Of a stretch of 64,000 bases of DNA, positions 25,685 to 37,600 are shown one piece after another. The notes under the pieces are model-generated. The model was given only the letters and a program-made list of their open reading frames with translations. It was not told where the DNA came from and did not search any database. The position numbers and the translations under genes are program-made. Position 1 is the stretch's first letter, and each line of letters begins with the position of its first letter. Source of the DNA: Hemicentrotus pulcherrimus (Eukaryota; Echinodermata; Echinoidea; Camarodonta; Strongylocentrotidae); NCBI GenBank assembly GCA_003118195.1, contig BEXV01000020.1, positions 514,695 to 578,694 on the forward strand, written 5' to 3'.

Positions 25685-28600
25685 GTAAAAGTCAATGCCA
25701 CTTCATGGTAGCTATGTTCATGACACTCATGGATATGTTTTTGTGATCGCTCATGATTCTTTATGCCATTTAATTACTGCTTGATACTTTTGGATGCCTT
25801 TGTGAAGTGTGCTGTATTTCTACGCTCACAACGCCACTGCCCAAAGATTCTCACTGTAAGCAGAGATTTAGAATTTAGATATTTTGTACATGATGATATT
25901 TTCAATATTGTACAAATTCATCAATAGTCATAAAGAGAAGTGTGGAAAAATGTTATTTTGTGTGTTTCAGTGAAAATAATCAGTATTCATTTCCTCTTTT
26001 TTTTTCAGATGAAATTCTTCTGTCCGAGGAGGAATGTCCGTTGGACATAGCTGTAGAAAGCAAACGCAAAGTCCGGTTTGTTCTTAAAGTTCCCCAGGAT
26101 CAGGACATGGCGAATCAAAATGGGGCCCTGCCGGCCCTTACGGACTCCGCCCGGCACAAGATGCTCAGCAAATTCTTTGGAGTTAACACCAGTGAATTGA
26201 CTCTACCCTTCTCCCAGTCTTTACCCTCTACACACGATCACCTGTCCAACGGTTTTGACTCGCCACGCTCGGACACCCATTCCAACAGCGATGCCATCAG
26301 TCTCAGCAGCAGTAACAGCAGCAATAGCAGCTTTTCAAATGGACAGCGGAAAAACAGAGGACAAAAACCCATACTGGGTTCAAACGGGGTGACAGGATTA
26401 TTACTTAAACCGCAGACTCCTCGCTTCAAGCGAAAGGCACCTGGGCCTGGACATGAGCACAGAAATATACGGCCACCTAACAGGACACAGAAAAAGAGAC
26501 ACAGGCCAAAGTCACTGACCTTGATGCTTGAAAGAAGTCTGAGCTTGAAACGGAGGCAAAATGGAAGTGGTAGGAGTCAGAATGGTAAGGAACTCTCAAC
26601 GGAGGAATCAGCTCCGGGAGTCCTCAAGGTGTTTGGGGACTCCATTTGCCCTGGATCAAATTATAAGAGTATACTTGCTTCCGCCAGTTCATCAGCTGTT
26701 GAGTTGGTGAAGGAAATTTTGACCAGGTATTCTCTACCCCGAAGCGCACATAGGGAGTATGTTCTATGTGATGTCATTGGAAAGTTTATAAGTCGGAAGC
26801 AAAATGGACTAAAGAAGACAGAAAAGGAGGATTCTCAAGACACGTGGATCGAGGAATGTGTAAGACCACTTGCAGACAATGAGAAACCACTGCTACTCCA
26901 GTCTTTCTGGAAGCCAGATGATGGCCTGGTAAGGCGATTTGAGATCAGAAGGCGACTGGATCTCCCACCAGAGGAGATAGACAGCATCACGTCGGGTATC
27001 AACAAGAATGCCAGGAGGCTTCAGATGTCCAGGTCACATGCGGTTGCCAATGAGACTTGTGTGGACAGATTTGACAATGGCGAAAACGGTGTGGATATTG
27101 AAAATGGGTTCTTCAATGGAGACCTTGCCTCCCATTCCAGCCCAAGATCAAGCATCATCCGCTCTCAGGACCAGAACTTGAGCATGGAACGTGAGGAAAC
27201 AGAGAGCAGCGACGAGCCACTCACTTGCAACATCAGAATGCCTTCAGAACTGCCATATTTCTTGACCCTCCATGGGTATGACAACCATGATCTGTTGATG
27301 CACATGCTCACCAAGGAGGTGATGCTTGTTGGCAATAGACACATTGAACCTGAGGAGGATGATAGCGACGAACTGTATACAGAGGGCATTGACATCTCTT
27401 TGGAGGCCCCTGATATCTTGCCACAGCACTGTTGGGTCTTCCGCCAACAGAGACATCTGGAGGGCCAGGAAGATTCGAGAGAGGAAGAGAGTGAATTCGT
27501 TGTAAGGCTAGAGACCCTTCCCGATGCGCATGTCATCATCAATGGCATCCCTGTTTCAGGGAGTGCCACTCTCAACCCAGGAGACTTTGTGTGCTTTGGT
27601 CACCACTACGCATTCATGTACAAGGACCCTGCGGCCTGTACGTCTCCGGCCATGTTCCCGTGGAGCATCCCAGCCGCCATGACCCAGAGGCGATGGGTCG
27701 CCCCCAACCAGTATCTTGCCCAGAAAGCCAAGGAGTATGCCAACGACAAGCAGAGGATTAAGGTCTTGTACAGACCTCACGATGAGGACCAGATCATCGG
27801 ATGGATCGGACAACATCTGGAGAAGGCGGACACCAAATGTCCTCTTGGGATCTCCTACCTCCTAGCTTCAATGGTGGAATACTCCGCCTACCACTTCCAC
27901 CAGACCAACGCAAAATCACTCATTATCAAAACATCAACTCTCATCCAAGGCATCGCATGGGTAAGAATTATTTTGATAATTTGATCGTATCGCTCCCTAT
28001 TTTTGTCCCTTTTCATTAAACCCATTTTCAAAGAACATTTTTTAAAACTCCAAAACTATGGTTTAATTCTTACATTTTGAAATTTACATTAATTATTTGT
28101 GGATGCACACTAGAATAAGAAAGTTGTATTATCAAAATGACCCATCCAATAAGCAAGTATAAGTTTCATGTATGTCATGAAGACATGATTGTCATATCGT
28201 TCATTGTTTTAGATGTGCTTTTCTGGATGAATATCACACAAATATTCCACTACAAACTTTTTGACAGGTTATGTTAAATATGTACACATGAACAAGGCAT
28301 GAATGAAATACATCAGACTTGGGGTAAAATGATGGAACATTTTTGTTTAAAAACAACCAATCACTTTTTCACACACTGCATATGCAGGTGTTAAGTAGTA
28401 CGTGAAGCACAAATTAATGATTGCAAAAATCAATAAGATAGCAAAGCATAGCAAACACAAGGTAATGCAAGGTTACACTTGTATCTTTAGAATACAATAG
28501 TATAGTTCTTTATTCATGCTACTCTAACTTGCATTCCTTCGTTCCGAAATATCTCTTTTAAAATCTTGTTTTGAATGAAAAGACAGATAAAAACACATGT

Positions 28601-31600
28601 GAAGTCAAAGGAGAAGAATGTTACCTCACATACTTTAGTGAAAAGCGATTGCTCTCATTTAAAGTCGAACAATAAAACTAGGTGGTGTAAATCAATATAT
28701 CGCCCAGTACATGAGACCTAATTCTAAGAACTGTCAGAACCTTGGGGTGTGAATTCCCTATTCAGATAATTACATCCACTATTATGTCAACTGCTGAGAG
28801 CGAGAAGGGCGTTAACTCTGTGTATTAAATAGGAGTGAAGGCCTTTCTGGCTTTCAAAGGATGATGTTATATGTAGTTTTTAGGCCACTGCACAATTCAC
28901 TTTCAGATTATAAGTATGTTTTGAAGTTAGAGAGCAGAGATTGTATTCACAAAATCTTACTCAATCTAGTTTTGAACTATGTACTACAGTCTGTGTTATT
29001 TGTTGACACCTAGCTAAATAAGGTTTTATGGATGAAAGCTGTCAGTATCTTTGAAAATATTTTGTAAAAGTTATTTTAAAAGGCATAAAATGTTGATTCA
29101 AATCATATATATATTTTATTATCAAGGAGATTTCATGTTCTTGATGTGAAACTTATGAAAAGTCTAAAATACTTCAATTTTTGCTTTTGAATATATTCTA
29201 TACAATCGGCTGTCTGTAATGTTTAAATCCAACTTAGAGTTTAGTTTGATTTAGGATCTTTGTGAAACACCCCTCCCCCCCCCCCNNNNNNNNNNNNNNN
29301 NNNNNNNNNNNNNNNNNNNNNNNNNNNNNNNNNNNNNNNNNNNNNNNNNNNNNNNNNNNNNNNNNNNNNNNNNNNNNNNNNNNNNNNNNNNNNNNNNNNN
29401 NNNNNNNNNNNNNNNNNNNNNNNNNNNNNNNNNNNNNNNNNNNNNNNNNNNNNNNNNNNNNNNNNNNNNNNNNNNNNNNNNNNNNNNNNNNNNNNNNNNN
29501 NNNNNNNNNNNNNNNNNNNNNNNNNNNNNNNNNNNNNNNNNNNNNNNNNNNNNNNNNNNNNNNNNNNNNNNNNNNNNNNNNNNNNNNNNNNNNNNNNNNN
29601 NNNNNNNNNNNNNNNNNNNNNNNNNNNNNNNNNNNNNNNNNNCCCCCCCCCCCCCCCCCCCCCCACGGTCTAATAGGCTCTGAGTTGAAATTATCTTGTG
29701 AATATCCTGTACTTTCAATATAACGATTTATGTTTTAATAAAATTGGGACAACAATCAGAAAGAAATAACACTTCTCAATTTATATCTCATCTTCGGGCA
29801 TATATTTCTTCGAACAAAAATATTCAATGTCTGATCATTAGGAGTGCAGTGCCATGAAAAAGCACCTAATCAATATGCATGTTACATTTGACAAGATACA
29901 ATCATGATGATGTTAATGTAAATTGATGTCATTAGGTTTGATACAGGGCTGAAGTCATTATATAGTAATACAAGGTCCATGAATCTAGTGTGCTCCAATT
30001 ATTAGCTTGAACCATTGAAAAGTTTGGTCCAGATACACAGGAACATTATTGATTGGAAGTTGTTTTTTTCAGAAAAATTTTGTAAATCTCAATCTTCATA
30101 TGCCTAGAATATAATGGCTTAGATTATTTAGTGCCCCATAAAAGTCATAGTCTGCGATTTATATTATGATATAGCATTTAGAGTCTGTAATTATCTATTC
30201 CAATACTCAAGATGATGTGTAATGCAATTTAGTAATCCAATTGAATGATTTTGTCATGTCCGTTGTTAGCATTCCTCTTCAAGATATTTGTAATGTGATA
30301 TTGATTTTCTTCCGAGTTGCTGTTTTAATCCTGTTTCAATCCAATTTCAAGAAAAGAAGGGTTATTTGGGTCACTGGTTCTTGACCTGTTTGTGCACCTT
30401 TTTACTTCTCCCCTGTGGTCCTAAGCCCTAAAGACAAATCAATTTTTGGCCATGTAGGTCTGTTAAAGCATAAAGCCTTCCGTTAATCACCTGTAACCTT
30501 TTTTGAGTGAAGATAATCATGCTTTGTCCAATCCATGGATGTTTTTCTCACAAACAAATTCTAGATGATGGGGAATGATATTTAAGTTTCCCATTTTCCA
30601 ACATTTAAACAATAACTTTAATAGGACCCCATGGCAGAACAGTGGTATTATGTAAATGCTACTGAATAGGCTTTCTGCCATATTTATTTTTATGATTTAC
30701 CATGTATATTTTTTAATTGTTTAATTAAATAAACCTCTAACAAACAAACTCAACTTTTGCTTTCAAACCAAAGATGACTTGTATTTTTATTAAAATAGTT
30801 AAGAAAATTTGATAGCAATGCCATAACTTAGGAATGAATATTATGACAAGACTTACAATAATGTGAATAATATATAATCAGCATCCTGATCTTACTTGAG
30901 ATTATGAAAAACAAATATAATATTGTCTGTTAATCATAATTATGATTTCTTTTGCATTTGCTATGGGCCTAAATGACATTTCAATATACCGGTATATTAG
31001 TTTCAAAGACACTTATCATAATATTCATCTATTTTATTCCCTACAGGATACAACTAAAAGTCTTGCCAATCGCCCAACCGAAAAGTAAGTATTGACGTAT
31101 TAAGCCATGGCTTCATGTGTTTCTTAATGTTACATTGAGTTCTAAGTTCTAACGTCTAAACATGGTTTTAGACGATTCCACCTGGGACCTAAGCTATTAC
31201 TAACTCAATTCGAGCAAAGGTTGTTCAAAGTGCTAGCTTAAGTGACAGCATAGATTCGCCTGCCCTAAGTTTGGCCCTGTGCTTGTTGATGTCATTTTAT
31301 TTGCAGAACTGTCAATTCATATCCTACAAAATGTGAAAATGATGGATGCTAATAGAACAGGAACCGGTTTGTAGGTGGAATATTACCATGGTGAAAAATA
31401 CGATAAAATACAAAACTGTCCACTCATGTTCATCATAAAAAATGATCCTAAAGTCAGTTATGCACTGAAATCATTGGCATTTACTGAAATCTGATTTACA
31501 TTTTGCACTGAAAATTCAATAAGTAAGATTTAGGGCACCAAATTGTGAAGTTTTTGAGGGATTTTTTTAAATATGTTGTATGTGACATGGCAATTTTTTT

Positions 31601-34600
31601 CTTCTCAGAACTTCCAAGTATCTTTCAGTGCTTCTTCCTCTGTCTTACCTTGGAAAATAGGGTCATTTTGAAAGCCATGAGAAAGCAAGATCAGGGATTC
31701 ATAGATGACATGCTCTGCTGGTGAAAAGGTCCTCTCAAAACTGTGTCAATTTTAGGGTTATATGGTGTAATCTGGTGCTCTTCTCATTTTGCAGACTATT
31801 GAATATTTCATAAAAGGAAAATAAATATGAATGTTTGCTTCTCTTTTGTTAACATTCGACGTAGAGAACATTGTGGAATTGACAAACATTTTTAATTTTA
31901 GAGGAGGGTCGAGAAGCGTAAGAAAGGGGAAGTGGCAGGAATGTGTAAAAAAAAACTTTTAAAGTACACAATTAATGGGAAGTATTGTGTAGTCATCTAC
32001 TACATTTGTTTTTGATAGGGGAAAGGAACTGAGGCTGCTCATGTGTTGTTATATTTTATGATGATTATATCTTTATGATAAAACTAAATAATCATTGTAG
32101 TTAAATTATTCATGGAAAATGAACTTGATAATTGGTCATGCTGATTTTTCTTTTGATTAATTCATTTCAAATTAAAGTTTTGCTGTAATAAAAAAATACC
32201 CTGAATATCATTTTGTGCAGGCCTTTAATATTAAGAAGAACAACAAGTGCTACCTTATAGCCCCTGCTTTAGGGTGGATTGTAAAGTTGTTCTTGCTTCA
32301 AATCCCCCTCCCAGAACCTAAATACCAGACTTCCCTTCCTCCAAGCTATACTGTCAGACTCTACCCTATGTGAACTAGGAGTGTGTGATGTATGACTCCC
32401 TACTTTTTCAGGAAAAGAGAGGAGCAATTAATTATCTTTGCAGGACATACCAACTTCCTCAGAAATCTCTTTTTAAGCCCTCTTTTCCATTAGTTTGTTG
32501 TTTTTTAGGGGGGAGATCTTATAAAGTAAGATGAATGTAAAAAATGTAAAAAAAAAAACTCATCGCAGATCTTTTAATTTCCATAATGTCTGCACAGCGG
32601 GTAGTTCTGGAATAGTTTATTTACATATAAACTAATGGTATGAACTTCAAATGTTATTAACCATCTATCAACATTTATAACAGGTCATATTTCTTAATAG
32701 TTATCCCAAATTTGGTCTGGCAATAGTTGCTTTCCAGGCTTTATTTTGTAAAATTTATAAGTTCAGGGTTAGGGTTGTAGGAGGGTTTTAGGTTATGTTC
32801 AGGGCTATGGTAAGGGTTAGGTAAAGCTTTAAATCCAGGGTTGTTAAGAACTTGATGAGTGTAGGAAATTGCCAATAAGCCATTGTCTCAGGAGCAGCAA
32901 TTGTCTCAGGATCAAATGTAGTAAATTGGTTTAAGATACCAACTACTGAAATAGCATATTAGCTCTCTATCACCCATTAACCCATTGCCTGCCTACAGGA
33001 GTAGGAATCTGGTTTCTAAAAAGCCCATTGTAATGTCAATAGTCAGTAGTCGATGGGTTAACAATTCATATTTGTCAACAATATGACAACCCTATTGTCA
33101 TTTCATTACCCAAAGTGATGTTTAACACCATTCCTCCAGACAGAGACGTAACTCTGCACCCCGGCAGAAAGATCTTATTTATTGATTCCTGCTCATCCTT
33201 CCTTAAGATTTAACATTTCCTCATCCCTTCAAATCCTTCCATGGGGGGACCAAGCTAGACAGGGGGAGAGATGGGACCATTGCCAATACCCCCTGGGGAG
33301 GGCATTGGTACCCATCCTCCCTCCCCTCCCTACCTCCCAACAATAGAGGATGTTTTCGTCTGGATCAAATGTCACAGATGTCTTTGTGTTGGAGCATCTT
33401 CTTTGTTTTACCAGGGGGGTGTTTCACAAAGATCTTCAGTTGAACTTATCTCTAAGTTGGACTTAAAATTTATGGCAAGCCGTTAGCATCTATGAAACCA
33501 TTTTGTAAAAGTTATTTTAAAAGGCATAAAATGTTGATTCAAGTCTTCCATATTTTCTATTATCAAGGAGATTTCATGTTCTTGATGTGGAATTTATAAA
33601 AAGTCTAAAATGTTTTAATTTTCACTTCTGAATATATTTTATTTTAAGGCTACAGATGGCTCTCCATAATATTTTAGTCCAACTTAGAGTTAAGTTCTAC
33701 TTAGGATCTTTGTGAAACACCCCCCAGGAGGGAATGATATCGGAAATGAAAGATGATGTAAAGGGGTGAGAACGATGAGTTAGGAGTCATATTTTTGTCG
33801 TTAGGAATGGAATTAATGTAAGGTTTGTGATGATGAATTTGATCTAGGTTTCAGCTAGGCCAAATCATTTTGCCCCTAAATTGCTGATCAGGCGTAAATC
33901 AAGTCAAACATTGATTAATTGTTATATAAAATGTATTTCAAGGGTTAAAATATTAGTAAATAGACAATTGCCACTTGAGGCTACACCTTTGAATTTGTCT
34001 GTTCAGAGCTAGTAGGGTATTAACTCTGTGTTAAAGAATATGAGTTAATGCCCTTCTGGCTCCAGACATATTCATGTAGTTATACATGTACTGATATTAT
34101 CTTTATACACATTACAAAAAGGATTCGAAGAATAGCTTGTCCTTTGAATGTAATGGTCTCAAGCTTTCTTTGTGTATCTATGAGTCATTTGTCAATCTCT
34201 GACAGTCTAGTATGTGCTAAAGTAAAGTTAGTGGCGTTTGTTGTGTCTAGATTATGTCTGAAATGTTTCTTTAATGTTTGATAACTTCCTACTCTAATAG
34301 TCCATTTCCAGATGTAGAAATAATTGGTTATTATCACTGTAATCACAGTCTTCCTGCTAAATTAGAATACAGGGACTGCCCTTCCCTAGTTCACCTTTGA
34401 CACTGTCTTCTGTGTAATAAAGCTTCTTTGAACATTATATGTTATCTCTATGAAAGATTCTACAGGTATGTTTGAAAGAGAAATGTATGCAATTTCAAAT
34501 CTTGAATGTGTTCAGCTAGGCCTGGGAATACAGGTGCTTATTTTGCTGTTGATAAAGAGAATGCTATCATTTTAAGACAGAGAGCATGAGGATATTATAG

Positions 34601-37600
34601 AAATCAGAAAGTTATTTAAACTGAATCATCTAAAAGGTTAAAATCCAAATGGATTTCATCTGGAATGTTCCTCTCTTGACAGGCCAGAGGATGTTCATGC
34701 TACCATGGCAACGCTCCTCCCTGATCTCCGTCTCCTGCTCATCTGCATGGCCAACGCCCTGGAGCTCCTCAAATTCTACCAGAGCAACCTCCACAACTAC
34801 CTGGCCTCCCAGACCCACCACAAGGAGGGAATCAGCTCCACCCCTTCGACATCATCATCGTCGTCGTCGTCTTCGTCATCGGAGCAGGTAAAGTCTCCGA
34901 GGGAGGTGGAGGAGGGTGAGCAAGAGGTCTTGTCCATCCTGGAGGAGGTGATGATGTATACCTTCCAGCAGTGTGTCTACTATCTCACTAAGGTAAGAAG
35001 GGATAGTGGTATGTGGAGGGGTGAAGAAAAAGGGAGGAGGGGGTGGAAGAGGGTGGATGAAAGTAAATGAAGAGAGGATTGAGGGTAGGGGAGGTTAGGG
35101 CATGTAAGGAAACGATAAGGAAAGGGTAGATGGTGTGTAGAATCTAGAGGTGGGGCATGTAAGAAAGGGTTAGGGAAATATAGGGAGAGTTAGGGAGTGG
35201 AGGGAGGAGAGGAGGGGGAGGGGGATGAGAGGAGGGGAAGGTGTAGAGATTGGATTACTATCTCACTAAGGTAAGAATGGATAGTGGTATGTGGAATGTT
35301 GGAGTATGGGTGGGGTCGGGTAGGAGGGTAAGGAAAGGTGGACATAGGGAAGATTGAGGATGAAGGAGATTGGTGCATGTAAGGAAGTGGTAAGGGAGGT
35401 GTAGAGGGTGCAGGAGAATCGAGGGATGGGGAAATGTGAAGAATGGAGTGGAGAGAAAGAAGGGAGGAAGGGGTAGAGATTGTAAGAGAGTGGTAGGGTA
35501 GGGGTGAAGAGGACAGCATGGGGAGGAGAGGAGGAGTAGGGATTGGGAAGGAAAGGGTAGGGGGAGGAATGGGTAGGGAGTGGAGGGAAGGATAGGAAGT
35601 GAAGAGGAATGGAGGAGATGTGTAGGGAGTTGAAGGGAGTGGTACGTATATTTATGTTGAAACCTGTAGGATGCAGGAGATGGCATACAGCCCCCGCAGT
35701 ATATACGACCTCAGTTCATGAGCAACATCTGTAATGTGTAAAAGTTGCTATCATCCCAATTCCATACACTGTCTAAATGCTGACCTACATATCCATCAAT
35801 GAATCCTTCAGTGACTAATGATGATCCGTTGATCGTGACTTTCTTCAACACCGTTTGTTTTAATAACAATCTAAGGGATAAACTTTTTCCTGAGTAGATT
35901 GCTCCTATTCTGTCCTGTTTCATGAGAAAGAAATGTGATAGCTGAATTCCCTTTGCCTGACTCATCAATGAGCCATCGATTCCAAAGCTACTAGCATCAC
36001 ATCACATAATTCTCTTCAAGTTGAGGAAATAATCGTCAGGCGTGATTTGTTTGTTGATACAACAATCCAAAGTGTGGATTCTTTGCCAGGAGAGGTGTCG
36101 GTGTCTGCTTTGTTTTTAAAAACTTTTTAACCTGCATCCCTATGTAAATCATATCAAGTTAAACCGAAAGCTATAGTGCACCGAATCATGGAGCACGATC
36201 TGTCAGTGTCAACTCCTTAAGTGCTGCAATTCTTGAAAATAAAGAGTAATTGAATTATAATGTAATTACTCATGAAATGATTATGAGCGTTCAATTTCAT
36301 ATGACATTATTTTTTTTTTTTTTGTTCCTTTCGTAACAGAATTATAGTATGTTATACTTAAAGGAAAGGTTGACTTAAGGTGCTCCACAAATCAGTGTAC
36401 TAATGCATTGATCCTAGTCACACCAACAAGACTGACACCAAACAGACTGTCTGTGTTTGGTCAGTTGTCTGACTGAACAAAACATTATGATACCCCCAAT
36501 GGCAAAGAATTGGTCAATTTAGAGTCGGTTTAAATAGGTGTTCCACATATCAGTGCACTAATACATGTGCATTAGTCACACAAGCAAGACTGACACCATA
36601 CTGGCGACTGACCAAACAAAACATTATGTTACCCCCAATAGCCAATAATTGGTCAGTTTAGGGTCAATTCATAGTCATTTTGGTGATGTAACTGTTGTAT
36701 AACTCTACCCACTCACTTGGGGTTTAAATCTGGATCATTGTTGGTATGATTTTACGAAGCGAGTCTCTATTTTTGCGAAATTTAATTTCACAGTAGCTGG
36801 TAGAGCATCACCTCTGGAACAAAAGTAGGTGAACAGAGTAGTTCATGATTCATTCCCAGGGTCGAATGTCATAATGAGTGTTGTTATATCATCGTTGTCA
36901 AAAGTACAATGATCTTAAATCATCCTTGGATCATGCCTTTGGAAGCTAGGCATTAGGGACTATCAAATTGGCAACACTTTTGAAACATGATCCTGAGAAA
37001 CTTACGTGTACAAATGAAAAATGAAATGAATTCAGAGTTCATTAACCATTTTTTGATGTTTGAAATTGTTCTAATATTCACTGAGCTTGCTTGACATAGA
37101 GGCTACTGATGAGATTTGGGATTAATTTCCTTCTATCAAATTGCAAAGCTTTTGAATCATGATGATTACTCTAATAGATGTTTAAAGAAATTTGAGGTTT
37201 TCGTTTTTAACCAAAATTTTGAATCTTAGCATGTTTGACAAGCAGAAGAGGTTTAAAGCCTTAGGTCTATGTATCTTACCTTCATAAGTGCACAAATGAA
37301 ATTACCTGATGGGGGAAAATATTTGCTTGTAATTCAACTTTGAGGAAAGGAAAATTAATCCATCAAAACCTTAATAAAAATGGCTCACCAGGGAAAAAGC
37401 TCTGTGACATTAGATGTTGAATGCGTTAACTATAAATGTTTTATGATTATCTCAAACCTCCTGTATCTAAAGAAAAATGTGAGTGCACGAATCCATAAGC
37501 TTGGTTTAAAAATATGACACATTGAACCCCCCCCAAAAAAAAAAAAAATAATAAAATACAAAAAACAAAAACCATGGGAAAAATTGAAACCACTCTATGT

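Larger units (their letters stand above)
27961..31046 (+). other. Radil intron 2, with assembly gap
   Basis: 3.1-kb intron. Contains a hairpin repeat (28797-28855), a truncated GTTTCACAAAG element (29035-29285) and 357 N at 29286-29642 flanked by C runs. No second gene seen. Confidence 0.85.
31085..34682 (+). other. Radil intron 3
   Basis: 3.6-kb intron with degenerate GGGTTAGG units (32764-32822), a TTAACCCATTG palindrome (32977-33061), a complete GTTTCACAAAG element (33412-33727) and a hairpin repeat (34006-34063). Confidence 0.85.

Noticed and set aside
25942..26008. Upstream extension of the exon 2 frame to an ATG at 25942
   Set aside because: Crosses a polypyrimidine tract and CAG acceptor; better read as intron.
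29241..29723. Frames crossing the N block
   Set aside because: Sequence unknown; reading through N is an artefact.
32764..32822. Telomere-like GGGTTAGG units
   Set aside because: Degenerate and short, within an intron; ordinary interspersed low-complexity DNA rather than an internal telomere tract.
35190..35686. Minus-strand frames rich in Pro, Ser and Leu
   Set aside because: Result of the G-rich strand of intron 4; opposite strand to the gene and no domain.
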